A stretch of 64,000 bases of DNA from Seriola aureovittata (lineage: Eukaryota > Chordata > Actinopteri > Carangiformes > Carangidae). Below the pieces are notes generated by a model. That model made no database searches and was not told where the DNA came from. It saw only the letters and a program-made list of their open reading frames with translations. A program made the translations under genes and the position numbers. The stretch is from the NCBI RefSeq assembly GCF_021018895.1, contig NC_079364.1, forward strand, positions 32,339,701-32,403,700, in the 5' to 3' direction. Below are positions 23,224-36,320 of the stretch, in pieces (the stretch's first letter is position 1; each line of letters begins with the position of its first letter).

Positions 23224-23550
23224 CAGATGTGGAGATTGAACTATGGAGGCAGCACAACAAGCATTCCACACAACACCTTCCATTGCCAGGTGTTGAGATT
23301 GTTTGCAGACTTCTACCCAAATATAAACCCTGTCATGAAGATTCTCCGAACGATGGCGGTATCCACTGCCAGTGTTGAGCGCTCTTTCAGCTGTTTACAT
23401 CATTTGAAGACATATCTGAGGAATACGATAACTGACAAATGACTGAGTGGACTTGCACTGATGAACATCCATCCTTACATTCCAATTGATGCGAAGGCCC
23501 TTATGCAAGAGTTTGATGCAATGGGCAGATGCAGAATAAACTTCAGATAG
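23224..23550 (+). mobile_element. hAT transposase C-terminal dimerisation fragment
   Basis: The translation contains NPVMKILRTMAVSTASVERS, then FSCLHHLKTYLRNTITDK, a stop, then LSGLALMNIHPYIPIDAKAL. This is the hAT C-terminal dimerisation domain with its conserved ASxERSFS. A TGA replaces the expected Arg codon after TDK, and the frame continues for about 29 more codons to MGRCRINFR and a stop. The N-terminal part is missing. Confidence 0.75.
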
Positions 23551-24410
23551 GTAGGAATATTATTTCATTTTACTGTCTCATGTGGATTTTTGATTGTTTA
23601 TTGTAGCAGCTTGGTTTGGTCTGACTGCATATTGTTATTGCTATCTTTGTTGCCTAACTGTTGATGATGATGCTAAATGAGGGAATCTGTTACCGACTTT
23701 TTACTGCAAGTTTCTCTGCTTAGCTGCTGTTGTTGCTTTGCGGGCCTGTTGTTTGGTCTTTGAAATGCATGTGATAGGCTAATCAGAGTTTTATGGTGGT
23801 GTCGTGTCATAACTTTAGCGCTAAAAAACATGAATCAATCTGTCAGCTCCAACCAGTTTGTCCATTCTCCTCTGACCTCTGACCTCTCTCATCAACAAGG
23901 TGTTTCCTCCAGATAACCCCCATTTAAATACATTAGTAAAGAATACATTTGGAGGCATCTGGAAATGTCCCAACAGAGTTGTTCAAAAGAATCTTCTACA
24001 TTATGTACTGTGCATTTTAATTACCAATGGATTCAATATATCACACTGAGCTCACATGGAACCAGCATCAATAGCATCTTTAACACTCCAAACTAAACAA
24101 TGAGGCTAAACCCCCATCTGCAAGTATAACCTCCAGTGCTCAAACAACCATACAGGTAGTGTTACTATAATAACAGTCATGGCTTGGTTTAGGAAAAGAT
24201 GGTATTTGTGTTAATGTAAGTACTTCCTCAACATTATATGGTCTTTGTTGTCATGGTTACAACCTCCTCCTGACGTGGACTTTGTCTCTCTCTATACTAC
24301 GTCACCGCACTTTTCCCTTTGCTCCTGTCATAATTACTATGACCACTAGATGTCGCCTAGCAACAAAACGTAACTATGGGTCCTAATAACCTGCTGCACA
24401 TATGTATTCT

Positions 24411-24412
<2 letters not shown>

Positions 24413-24481
<69 letters not shown>
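24413..24481. repeat. (CA)n microsatellite
   Basis: About 34 CA units without interruption. Confidence 0.95.
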
Positions 24482-24483
<2 letters not shown>

Positions 24484-24686
24484 CAGCCAGAATGCATGTG
24501 TAGGTTTCTCGGTGCCAACCACCAGCTATATTTGTTATGCTAATTCCAAAACAAGTGGGAGTAATTAATTGATTGGGTCCATGAGGCTTTTCAGGCACAA
24601 CTTTCTCTGCTCCTCACTCGTCTCTCCTGGGATCTAAGTGTTAGTCCTGAGGCTGCAAATTGGGCTATTATGCTGATTATCAACGT

Positions 24687-24687
<1 letters not shown>

Positions 24688-24751
<64 letters not shown>
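24688..24751. repeat. (CA)n microsatellite
   Basis: About 32 CA units without interruption, about 200 bp from the previous CA run. Confidence 0.95.
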
Positions 24752-24753
<2 letters not shown>

Positions 24754-26735
24754 ACCCTGTAGCAGTGAATACTGCTGTAACTGCTATGAACAATTGGCTG
24801 AAGTGTAGCTTCACTCCAAGGGCAAACACCAGTATTTGCTGTCGACATATAATTTGAGTTTAGGAGGAGCTGGTGGCAGATGAAAAATATCAGCCCTGAA
24901 AATGTGGCTTTGGGGCCAAAAGGAAACGGGCTAAAGGTGTAAACAACCTTTTATCATGTGCAATTAACAAGCAGCCCTAATAAATCACAGCTGCTCTGTG
25001 TGTCACATATATTAATGACTCTCTCTCTTATTGGAGGAATTCATTATTTACAATGCACAGGCAGAGAATGAAATCCCACAGGAAGGGTTTGAGTGGAACA
25101 GAGCTGCAGAAAGCTTATGACACACTATTATCTGTGTGAGTAGGAGGGGTGTGTTCAGACACAGTGTGAAGATAATTCTCTGCACCAACACTGTTTCATA
25201 AAACACCATTAACAACACAGCACACACCATGGGACCTGAGAACAAAGAACCACCTCTCTGGGTTAGAAATGTGCTGAGCTAACATTTCTCCAATAACAGT
25301 TGAGTCTGACCAATGAATGAATATTCGTAGAGGTGCAGGAAATAAAGAAGATCATCATTATGTTTAAAGTAAAAGCTTTTTCTGGACGTAGAGGTAGAAG
25401 TCAGACCCAGACAGACGATGGCTGTAACAGAAGAAGTTTATTGATAAACTTAGGAACTGAGGCTTGAGATTGTTGGAGAACAGGACCGCCAACAGAGAGG
25501 AGAACCGGGCTGGACTGGGGGATGAATACTGAGCTGTTTACTGGATCTCAGACTGGAGGTCATTAACACAATGAGGAGCTGAGCGAGGTAGAGTTCTGAG
25601 GCCGGTTTCACAAAGACAGACTTTAACTCTTACACAAGAACAAATAGTCAGACTTCAGATAGACATCTAAATTCATCTTTTGCACAGTTTAGTTCTTGAC
25701 TATCTTAAGCCGGTCTGTGGTACAATGAATTCTGATTAAATTAAGACTTTTTTCAAAATAAAAAAATTGGCCAACCGAGGAACCACATCCATCCACTGAG
25801 CTCAGTTTACGCGAGCTAGAAAATGTTTGTCTTTTGGAAGAATTCAACACTTACAAGGACGTTTTGCAATAACAGCTATAACCAGTTGTTCAATGACATT
25901 ACACTTTGCTTTCATGAATCCGTTTTCATCATAGCAAAAAGAGAGTTTTCAGGCAAGGCAATCTCTCAGAGTCAGTGCTTCAGCTTACAGCTTACAGCGT
26001 CAGGCTCTGCCAGGGTTTGGACATAAAAGAGAACGCCTGCTGGGGTTGGGTCATGCTAGGTTGCTACTCTCTTAGACTGGTCATGTTCGGATAGAAATAT
26101 GTGCTTCAAGCTGCATTCTCTCTCAGTTGCTAAAAAGATATGGAATGTAGGTGATGTCAAGATGGACAAAACAGGTGATAAACCAAATTCTGTGGCCCAT
26201 CGGTTTCAGTTCATTTGATGTGGATTTAGACTGTTGATTCTGTCATTTTCGAGCATCAACTACTTGATCGACCAGATATTGACATGTGAGAGTAATTAAT
26301 TTTAAACAATGAAACCATCTCTTTAAAACACATTTTCTAGCTTCCTGTGTAAAGCCTCAGGCATTCTGTTTGATGCTCAGGGTTTCACATGGGTCACATT
26401 AGTGTGTGCAACATCTGGTACCAGTCAGGTGGTGTGACTAAATGCGCATGTTTTGAGGGTGAATGCAGTTGTTATAATACCACCTCACATAAGTCATTCT
26501 GACTGTGACTTTTGTCAACAGAGTAGAAGTAAAAAAAGGAATTCTTTATCCCCTGATAACACAGCATGCAGTGTTCTAATACTCATGTCTTCCTCCAGAT
26601 GCCCACTCAAAAACAATGCCACATCTGCTGTCCAAAAATTGGGTTGGCCAACAAAACGTGCCAGTGGCAAGAAGCAGCCATAAAAAGTAAAACTAACTAA
26701 ATGAAAAGAACAATTTGGACAGGAGTGGAAGAGCA

Positions 26736-27191
26736 TGTCACGGTCCTGTGTTTTCTCCATGTTTTCCCTTCTCCTTTTGTAGGTGTGTCTGTGTCTGTCT
26801 GGAGCTGGGGCGGCGCCAGGAGGTCAACTGGAATCAGCTGTACAACCGTTGCAATCACTCACCTGCTCTTCATCTCACAATCAAGCCACCTACACTGCTG
26901 CAGCACGGGTGTGTCCGTTACACACCCGTGGTAAACCTCAGACTACTGTTTGACTGCTTTGTGTTTTTTGTGATTTTGGCTTTAACCTGTGATTCTACAG
27001 TGTCTAGTTCCTGTGTCCTGCTTTCTGGCTCCATTCCTCTCATCAACCAGCTCTGCTTCAGCTACTCACCTTCTGGAAACTCCACAGCCTGGATCCACAT
27101 CGGCCCCCAGTCCCCTTACTGGTTCTATACAAAATAAACTTGTGATTCTCACCCTATTCGGTGTCCTGAGCCTGCACCTTGTGGTCCCACA
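26736..27191 (+). mobile_element. Candidate solo LTR
   Basis: It begins TGTCACGGTCC and ends near GGTCCCACA, giving short inverted TG...CA-type ends. A CAAAATAAACTTGTG poly(A) signal region near 27129 is followed by GTGTCCTGAGCCTGC, a layout typical of fish Gypsy LTRs. No target-site duplication could be matched, so the exact ends are uncertain. Confidence 0.45.
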
Positions 27192-28029
27192 TTCAGTGAA
27201 CTTAACAGAGCAGGCAAATGAAAAACAGCATCATCAACAAAGTGCATGATTCAACAAATTTACTGGTAGGTTTTTTTTCTTTCAAACTGTTGTCATAAAA
27301 TAGTAAGTAAATAATCCCTTACCTTTAGCATTTACACACTATTGCTATATTGCTGTTATATGATAGACTCATTCAGCATTCCAGCATTCATCCTTGCTTC
27401 ACTTTGCAAGACAATCCTGAATTGTCAAGTTAGTTGATATGTTAAGTACATCAGTGTCTTTTTAACTGCATTTTATGCAATGTGGTAAGCATTATTTCTC
27501 TTACCACCATATTTGAATTCAGTGAAGGCAGAACATCCACTTTATGGGTTTTGATGATGTATGATTTCAAGTATTTGTACAACATTAATTTCTAACTAAA
27601 TGAACATAGCTTAACATCCAGTCTTAGAATAACATGATTTGTTTTTACCAAATTAACAATGTTATTGCATTGAATTAAACCACAGATGTATAAGAGTTAC
27701 AGTGTTAGTCTTAGAAAGTATGCAGCACACAATATTGATTGGACAACAAAAGTGCCAAAGCATTAAACATCATTTTTTTTTGGTACTCTGAACTTGTTAT
27801 GTATCCAATTTTCAGTCTTATGATTTTGCGTCAATTTTGTTCAAGCTCCACGAGTGGGAACTTCTGGAGCGATATCCAACCCTCCTCCTCGCCAGGAGAA
27901 CTGCAGAGTGTTTCTGTCCATGGATAACAGACACAGAAGACGTTCAGGATGCCCTTGCCACAATTAAGAGGATTTACAAAAGCTTTTTTAATGGTATTAT
28001 ATGCAAATGTGCATGCTAAATTTTCTGTA
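27192..28029. other. Intergenic, nothing firm
   Basis: A plus-strand frame at 27837-28019 reads KLHEWELLERYPTLLLARRT, which looks protein-like, but no family or splice context was recognised. It abuts an L2 fragment. Confidence 0.3.
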
Positions 28030-28190
28030 AACCAGTCCAGTTTACTGCCCAGGTGCACACCTAGGTATTTATAAGGGCACCGTCTCAATGTCCTTCCCTC
28101 GAATATCGACTGGCTGAAGGGTGGGCCCAGACCTCTGAAAGTCCATGACCATCTCCTCGGTCTTGGAGGTGTTCAAAAGGACGTTGCTAA
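28030..28190 (-). mobile_element. L2 LINE internal fragment
   Basis: It matches the segment of the other L2 copies that encodes TKEMVMDFQRSRP and YKYLGVH (reverse strand here: CACCTAGGTATTTATA, then TCCATGACCATCTCCTCGGT). The frame is short and truncated at both ends. Confidence 0.7.
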
Positions 28191-31100
28191 GTGTATTCAA
28201 CTACCTAGCTGGAACATTTGCATGAAAGCTAGCATCTTATTGACGGGTAAAAACATTCCTTCAGTTGCATTCGCAACTGATTTGTAACTAAAAGGTCAAA
28301 CTCAACTGACTTAGTTAGACACACATGAACACGTGTTACACATGAACTGCAGACAATTTGCAAACCTCCTACCTCCAGGAGCCAGTCCTGGGTGAATGTG
28401 GCTTGAAATATTGTATCTTTTAAGTTCCCGTGTTTCCATCACTGAACAGAGCAGGTTAATGATTAAGGTTAATTTAAGGTGAGGGCTTTTGATGAAGGGT
28501 TTAAAGCATAATTAGGATTAGGTTGCGGTTATCTTCAGGATTAAGATATAGCACATCATGGTTGTGATTGAGTGTGTGTTGATTAATCCCAGTTTGTTCA
28601 GCGCTGGTTCTCTGCAGACGCAGATGAAGAAGGTGGTTCTTATAGACACACAGATCTCTCATTCACAGGACTTCATCTCTCTGTCGTCACTTTAATCTGC
28701 TCCATGTTTGCTTTTTCTGTCTCTACACTTTCATCACCTCCACTTCCATCATCATCCTCCTCCTCCTCCTCCCTCCTCCATATCTCTCCCCTCTCTGTTA
28801 TGACATTGTGGCCTGCCGGCTCACAGCATCCCCCTCAGTGATATGCAGGACTCAGATCCTAAATCCTCACAGCGCTCTGCTCCATGGAGATTCTCTCCTC
28901 TTAATGTGATTCTGCCAGCTCTCACCATCTCTGCTCTATGCCACTTTTCTGTTTAATGTGTTTTTCTTTCCACATAGCTCATGAATAAATCGTGAGGTCT
29001 CTGCTCAGTTTGGCACCAGTTACTGTTTCTGCTTCTGACAGCGTTGGGCTTTGTATGGCCAAACCACAGGCATTGTACACATGTGTTATTTTGTTGCTCT
29101 TTGGGATTTAGCTCAATCACCTGGCGCTGAATGGACCACATCTGGAATACCATCACAGAGTGACGTCATCTGCTCCTGATGAACCACTTCTTTGGAGTGT
29201 GTGTGTTACTTCTCTCCACACTGGATGTGACCTACTCTCCACAGCTGACAGTTATGTCTGCACTTTCTAAGATATTTCTTGTTTGGGCTGAAAAACTGAG
29301 AGCCAGAAAACAGGAATCCATGTTCAAGATGTCTGCATTAAAAGGTGCCTGACAAGAACGACATCTTAGATCTGCATTTCACATGTTGAAAAATAGAAGT
29401 GTGGTTCATTGAAATTCATTCTGTCTATACTCGCTGTATGATTTGTGCAATATGTTGTTGCTGGCACCAAACCTTGAAAATGTTGACTGAAGATGTGGAG
29501 GAGCTGCTGCAGTGCTGTCGGACTGCGACCTCCTGTGAGTGGTGCTCCAGGGTGAAGGGGGTCGTCGATATGCAGAAATACCGGATCATCCTTAGAGAAA
29601 AAAACAAGTGACAGTTTAATATTACAGTAGTACAGTCTGTTTGATTAACCAACAAAGACTTTTTAGAAAATAGTAAAAACTAATCATTCACCTGAAACAC
29701 AGGTTGTTCTCAAATAGATGTTCCTTCTCCTCTTGTCCACTACCCAGTCTCCTCTGTCAACTGGTCGTTTCCATCATCAGTACCAATATCTTTTGATCCA
29801 TTTCTGTCATTAGTGCAGCAGATAACTGCATATTTCATGGAAATCTTTCAAATGTGGCTACAATACTTAACTTGGCACAAATATTCTTCCTTTTGGTAAA
29901 AAACTGCCACTTCTGGCAAGGAAATGTCATTTTTTGTAATAAATTCACCCACAATTTTCCCATATGATAATCCAGGTGTCAAATCATACATTTTAACAAT
30001 GTAGAGGGCAAAATCTAGTATACTGTAAAAAAAAACTTGTATACAAGTACATTTCAGCAAAAAATATAAAATAAATAAATAAAAGATAAAATCATGACTT
30101 TGTGTTGATTCATGCATTTGAAAATAAAGCAGTTTTCTTTCTCTGTCTTGTTGAACTGTTCATTAACCCTGAGATTCCTGTGCCTTAGGTCCATTCCTCT
30201 GCCGCCGTGCTGCCTGTCACGCCTCAGCCACCATCTTGTCTTGTCAGTTTGGATTTCAGTTCCCCACCTCAGAAGATTCCTGCCTGTCCGTCACACCTGC
30301 CTTCCCTGCTCCACAACTCCAAACAAAATTTAAAATAACAAGAATTATTTTTCATCACTCCACTGTGTTCTGCTTTGTGGGTCCAGATCCTCACTAAAAC
30401 CTAACAGTCTATAATACTATATTCTACTAATCTATATTTTTTGTTGCATCTTTACAAACCTTCACCATAATTAAACATTCATTAGCACAAAGAAAAGATG
30501 ATTTTTGTTGATGTTATTTTTGTTTGTTAAATCCTTTTTTCTGCTAAAATACTGCTTACTTTATTTACTGACTCAGGTTTCATTGGCTGATGGAAAACAC
30601 GATGACCAAAATGAACCTGAAGAACCTTTTAATTCCAGCTCCATCATGTGATCAGACAGGATGTGCCCCAGCAGTGACATCATCACTTCCACGGCTGAAA
30701 ACCCATTTCTTCTTAGAGCTCAGTGAACCCACATGTGATGTGACGAGGGGACGACTTCTGAATGAGGGGATCAGAGTCATTTCCCTCTTTCTCAAACGAC
30801 ACTTCTCTGAAATCATTGCAGCTGTTTAATGATTTGTCTCTCGTTTTTATCAGCCGCCACCTGGAGCTGCAGAGAAAGAGAACAGACACCTCTTTCTCTC
30901 TGAGTCCATGTTCTTTAATTATAAACTGTTTACCTTCTCGTACACCTTGATGATTCACAGACAAATACAGACATACACCATTTAAAATGACTTTAATGTA
31001 TTCATGATTTGAACTGATTCATTGAAGATAACACTGAGGGCAAGGATTCCTGAGGAGAGAGGCAGAGACTTTAAGTCTGTCAGTCTCTTTGGTCCAAATG

Positions 31101-32722
31101 TCTCATCTGTTGAATAGACTTTCCTTACATGTTGTAAAATGAGTCCTGACTTTTTCTCTGAGGTTGATGTTTGTGGTTTTGATAGAAACGTCTGAGTAAC
31201 TGCTGGATGATTTTGATGAAACGTGGTTCAGACGTGTCCCTCGGGATGAAGTATAATAACTCAGATGGTCGTCAGACAGAAGGTGGTCTCAGACAGTGAG
31301 TGGTTTTCAGAGTGAAGACGATGGTAGACGTGGCCGAGGTGGGTGGCAGCAGCAGCAGAGGGAGGTCTAACAGCCGCTGCAGATGGAGCACATGATTGTT
31401 AAACTCCTTCAGCCTGCTGTGGTTACCATGGTAACCACAGAAACAACCGAGCTGATTTAACAGTGTCTGACTTAATGATTCACATCTTCGCCTTCAGTCT
31501 GATCATCTGCTCTGAGAGAATATTAATTAGCAAATTAATTATTAATAATGAATTATTAATTGGTAAATTAAATGAATTGCACAGTCTGCTCAAACACAGA
31601 TGTTGCTGCTCGCTGTCTGAAGCTACCTTCAGCCATGCTAGCAGCTAACAGCCAAAGTCAGAGCCTTACCCGCTATTACAGTTCTTCCTGAGTGGAACGT
31701 GAACCCAAATTCAAACATTATCATTAATGTTAGCATGCTAAATTGTTAAACAGTGACGGTGAACAACATTGTTAACATGTTAGCATTGAACACTGCTGTC
31801 TCACAGAGCTGCTAACAGATAATTACAATAACAAACCAAACACTGTTGTTACACTTTTAAATTCTTGTCAGTTCAACACTGAAATGAATCATGGAGAAAA
31901 TAACTGTGCAAAGTTTTGCTCACAGGTTAAAGATAGTGATAAGGAGACTGGTCGCTCAGCTGTGTGGAGGCAGCCTTATAATAATGTAATCTGTCAGAAT
32001 GATTACCCAGGCTTCACTGAGGGTCCTAGTCTGAGTCAGTGTTGCAGTATTTCACTGTTATTTTAAGGACACATTTGGACCAAATGTTTTTATTTGATTG
32101 TATGGACTAACACAGCAGAAGAGGAAGGAGAAGAGGTGCAGAAAAGCAAAAAGCCAAAAGCACATTAAGATCCCAGCGGTTTTCTTCCAATAGGACACAA
32201 CATGAGTCTCAGTGTTTCAACCAGAGAAGTGAGTGATTTTCTACAGGAGTTTTGAACTGTTTAATCTGGAGTTTAAGTTGTCTGTCTTCCACCAGGACCC
32301 AGTAAAAGATTAAATTAACATATATGTAGCGGACATACCTGGCCTGGCATCAGTCATAAGCCATTAAAGAAGTTCATTGGGAAGGACAGAGAGAGTTATG
32401 GACCCACAGTTGACACTTTGTGACTCTTCCCATCATCAAACTATTAAATTGATAGGAAACAGAGACAAAGGACCCTTCTCTCACAAACAGACCATGCTGA
32501 TAGCATGTCAGAGAGACACAGAACCAGACCAAAGGTCAAAGGGTCAGCTCCAGAGGACCAACCAATGGACACCAGGTAACTGGAGAACATAGGCAAAATC
32601 TCCAGTTTGTAACAATAAGACTCTGTCTAATGATATTTGATTGTTTCTTATATAGAAAAGTAACATCAAAAGGACTGATTATCACTAAGGTGTGAGTCCT
32701 GGCCTCTCAGTGCCATGCATGA

Positions 32723-32768
<46 letters not shown>

Positions 32769-33229
32769 TTAATCATCATCAAGTTTTCCTTTTTGAAGCC
32801 CTTTGACAACTTTAGAGTCATCTGGTCAACGCCAGTCTCCTCTAAAGCTATCCAGCCAAAGTGAAGAGCATTAGAGTTTATTTTGCATCAACCCACAGGA
32901 GACGCCAGCAGATAACATCTGCACGACCGCCTGCAGAGAAGCTGAGCAGAAATCAAGAGTTCCTGAGACAGAAAGTCTCCTGGCAAACTCCACCAGAGCT
33001 GAACCGCTGAGACACCGGCAGAATCCGTCATCGTGATAACGGGACACGGCCTCCAGGAGAACCTAAATCCCGCGTCTCCAGGGTTACCACGGTAACCGCA
33101 GCCACCTGGGTTCCAGCCGAGGGTCTCCAGCTACAGCGCAACTCACAGTAGGCTGGTCTTAACACTCTGCTCATGACTGGGTTGATGTCGAAATATAGCA
33201 ATATTTAATCATCAAACCTAATTCGTAGA
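28191..33229. other. Intergenic, repeat traces only
   Basis: A degraded LTR-like segment lies at about 30170-30420 (ends CTTTGTGGGTCC ... CCTAACA). CCTCCTCCT and CATCATC tracts lie near 28740-28780. A (CA)n run is at 32725-32765. Sequences at about 28600-28930 and 30590-30960 look non-repetitive, but no exon is supported. Confidence 0.4.
32725..32765. repeat. (CA)n microsatellite
   Basis: About 20 CA units. Confidence 0.95.
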
Positions 33230-33579
33230 TGTAGTATCATTAGCTGTATAGCCATAGTGTATAGCCATAACATATTCTCTCCCACCATTACCAACTCATC
33301 ACACTGCTCATTTCATTATTATTTTCATCTTTATGATTATTACACCTTGCATTTACTCTGTAGATAGTAGTTTAGTTAATAAACTCCTTTATTTACACCC
33401 AGTTGTTGTCCTGTTGTATTCTTTTGACTTAGAGACTGGAGATCCATTGAATCCAGAAGACATGGCTTCTGATATGAGATTGATAAATTTGGCAATGAAG
33501 TAATTCATTGTTGTCCTCCTAGAGGACTGGTGCCCCATTTCAACAAGAGTAAATTCTAAATCATGGCGTTAACGCTACA
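33230..33579 (+). mobile_element. Solo LTR, complete copy B
   Basis: It begins TGTAGTATCATTAGC and ends GGCGTTAACGCTACA, giving TGTAG...CTACA inverted ends, 350 bp. AATAAA lies near 33379. The copy at 1-333 is about 97% identical. No clear target-site duplication was read, which weakens the exact boundary but not the repeat itself. Confidence 0.6.
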
Positions 33580-33863
33580 TATATGAAATGCCATTACCAA
33601 TATTAATGGAAGTAAAGAAACCATACCAGCATGGATTTAATATCAGTTCATTATTCACACACCTGCATTATACAAGAAGGGAGGGCCTATGATCCATGAG
33701 GGGCTGAGACCACTTATTCCTGCTACACCCTAATGACAACATTTGGATGTTGTCTGCCTTTTTCTTCCCTTCAACCTTCACCCCGAAAGTATATGAGAAA
33801 AAATAGGCTGGTCTATTTCTACACTGTGCCTCAGTATGACAGGGAAAGAAGGTAAGCTGTCAC

Positions 33864-33970
33864 CTGAAACAGGCCTGAGGTGGTCCAGCAGCAGTGAGGG
33901 TCCCAGTTAATGAGCAGTGCAGCACACACAGCAGCAATCCAAAGACCACTGCTGAGAGTAAGGGCTCCAT
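33864..33970 (-). CDS. Candidate first exon: signal peptide of an unknown secreted protein
   Basis: An ATG at 33970-33968 opens MEPLLSAVVFGLLLCVLHCS, then LTGTLTAAGPPQACF, followed by CAG and a GTGACAG donor (phase 2). The first 20 residues form a good signal sequence: a Glu, then an uninterrupted hydrophobic core. A TATA-like ATATAGAGG lies about 30 bp upstream of the ATG, which would put transcription start unusually near the start codon. The upstream frame is also open to 34108. No continuing exon was recognised on the minus strand below 33864, and the family is not known to me. It may be the start of a small secreted or membrane protein, or a chance open frame. Confidence 0.35.
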
Positions 33971-35288
33971 TATCCTATCAATCCTCCAGCTGGGGGTCCA
34001 TTCCCCTCTATATGTGCAGCAGTGGCCTGAACACAGCTGAATGCAGCCTCTCATTGTAGTCCGGCCTGGAGAGTGTTCAGTCACATTCAGCTTAATTAAT
34101 TCAGTCATTTGTTTCTGTGATGTGACGGAGAGGTGGAGCTCTGCGTCCTCTCATCAGACTCTGGACGTCACAGGAGGGTGAAGGACGCAGCGAGGTCACT
34201 GCAATTATTCCACACGGCTCCGCAGAGTGCAGCCATCACCATCTCATACATAATTCATGAGCAGGCTTTCAAACCCACATTCAACCAGCAGCTCTGAAAA
34301 ATGCGATCAGGTCCTGGTTCTGGTTAAATGATCCCACTAACACACACACAGCACATGTATAACAACCTGAACTGAGGGTTGTTTATGGCTCCCAGCCATC
34401 AGGGCTCCGTCTCTCAGACCATTAGAACGTCATGCTGGCTGTTCCACCGGAGGAACCTCCCTCTGCTCTTTCACAGCTATAATAAGAGCCATGATGACAC
34501 AGCCACACAGCTTCAGGCTGGGAGATGATTACAATACACCTCAGTGAATGGACCACAGTCCATATTCAGTCAATATACTGAGGTCCATGAGCAGCTCCAC
34601 AGAGGAGAGGTGAGCGATGAGGACGTGATGACAGACACATGCCTCTTTTGTCATCTGTGTTGATACTATCATACACTGCCAGTCAATAACCTGTGAGGTT
34701 AGACACACACTGACACACTGACTGAAATAAAATTGTGTTTTTAATATTTAAATCAATCAAATGTTTTCCTCCAGCATCCATCCTGTTGTTAAAGTGTTGC
34801 TATATAAGGCCACAACCACACAGTTATCAACATAGGTTCCTTTCATTTGCAGTCAACCACACTTACACCTTTAATATCACACAGCTTGATTGCTTTGGAA
34901 TCAGTTGATTTGCTCTGTCCTTTTGTTTCATAAGGAGTGCACACATTTTAACACTGTAGGGTTGCATAGACTATTTTCTGTTTTATTAATGGTTTGTTTC
35001 TTTGTGTTGAGTGTCTATGGTTGTTGGAAGTTCACTTCCTGGTGTAGTGAAAGGCCGAGGACTCTTAAATCTGGGAGCCAGCTGATTGGGCCAAACCAGC
35101 TGTTGATATATCATGGGGGATTTTGGGTTTACTTGGTTTTTAGTTATATTTTGTGTCCATTTTGTTTACCTTTGTGTGTTATATGGTTTGGCCGAGCCAC
35201 TATATACTGTATGTTCCCTGATGTGTCATTATGTTGGGTCTAAAGATTCTCACCCTTCAAAGCAAATTATAAATATGAGCAGGGAAAG
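33971..35288. other. Upstream flank of the candidate signal exon; no other gene seen
   Basis: At 34120-34620 the sequence is non-repetitive in appearance, a place where conserved regulatory DNA might lie. No exon was identified. 34890-35240 contains a plus-strand open frame of 117 codons without recognisable similarity. Confidence 0.3.
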
Positions 35289-35690
35289 TGTCATGGCGTG
35301 TTGTAAGCTGGACCCAAATGCAGCTGAAAACACAAGGGAGTTGGTGGAAAGAAACGATTTTAATAACAAAAAGTAACTACTTACAAAAACTCAAAATCCA
35401 AACAGGCAAAAACTGGCGAACCAACAGAAACACGAGGGTTACACGAGGAACTTAAACAGCAAGCCAAAACACGAGGAACCACAGGGGACGACAACAGGAA
35501 CCAGAAGCACGAGGAAGACAAGGACTAAAACTGGTAACTCAGGGGACAAACACAGCAGCAGCAGCAGACAGAGGACAATTACAGACGAACGGACACAGAC
35601 AAAGGGGAGCACAGAGACAAAATACTCAGGAGGAGGGGAGACAATGAGACACAGGTGCAACACATTAGGGCAGGGCAGGTAATCACACAT
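35289..35690 (-). mobile_element. Solo LTR, Gypsy type, minus strand
   Basis: On the minus strand the element ends with CTGCATTTGGGTCCAGC and ...CATGACA, the standard 3' end of fish Gypsy LTRs. The other end, near 35690, is less certain (TGTGTGATTACC on the minus strand). The interior is CA-rich on the plus strand and has no gene. Confidence 0.55.
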
Positions 35691-35714
35691 GCAGGCTTAT
35701 GTGGACACAGTGCT

Positions 35715-36320
35715 TCATGAAATGTATGGACAATATATTCATATATTTACTGATGGATCTAAAAGCTGGATGGATCTAAAGATAATGGTAAAACGAGTTG
35801 CGCATTTCATGTTTTGAAATTGAAGGTTGGAGCGATCACATGGCAGTATTTACAGGAGAAATGATAGCTCTCATTAGCTCTTCAGTGGGTGGGGGATCTC
35901 AAACCTATGCAAGTTTTAATTCATTCATTGTTTCTGTGGATACCAGCTCATATAGGAAGTATATGGAATGAAAGAGTGGATCAACAAGCCAAATGTGGAT
36001 TAAAAGCAGAGCAAATAGAGCTACCTATACCAACAAGTGAAATATAAGCAAAATTGTTTATTTGGCACAAAATCAAGGTGCAAGTGGTAAAAAACATGGG
36101 ATGAATGTCTAAAAGAAGACATCTGTACCAGATCCAGCAGGACATTAGAGTCGAAAAGACTGGAAAAACAGGAGAGAAAGATGAGGTCATACCAAACTGA
36201 ATTCATCTTTACATCTCATTGGAAAACAACCATCTGGAAACTGTGACAGCTGCAATCTGTGTGGAACATGTGGTTTTTGTCTGCCCGAAATATGGAAATG
36301 AGAGGAACCTATTAAAGACT
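35715..36320 (+). mobile_element. I-clade LINE RNase H and C-terminal fragment
   Basis: The broken translation includes YIFTDGSK, then SLFLWIPAHIGSIWNERVDQ followed by QAK, and later a cysteine cluster (NCDSCNLCGTCGF). T-D-G-S and W-I/V-P-A-H-I-G are RNase H motifs of I-type LINEs. These elements end in a Cys-x2-Cys segment followed by H-x-x-x-x-C. Several stops and frameshifts make it a dead copy. Confidence 0.65.

Larger units (their letters stand above)
23551..26735. other. Intergenic, microsatellites only
   Basis: It contains the two CA runs listed separately and a fragment at about 25600-25740 with GCCGGTTTCACAAAG, typical of fish MITE ends. No coding region is supported. Confidence 0.4.

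Noticed and set aside
24413..24751. CA runs giving long His/Thr or Val/Cys open frames
   Set aside because: Dinucleotide repeats produce such frames on both strands. No gene context.
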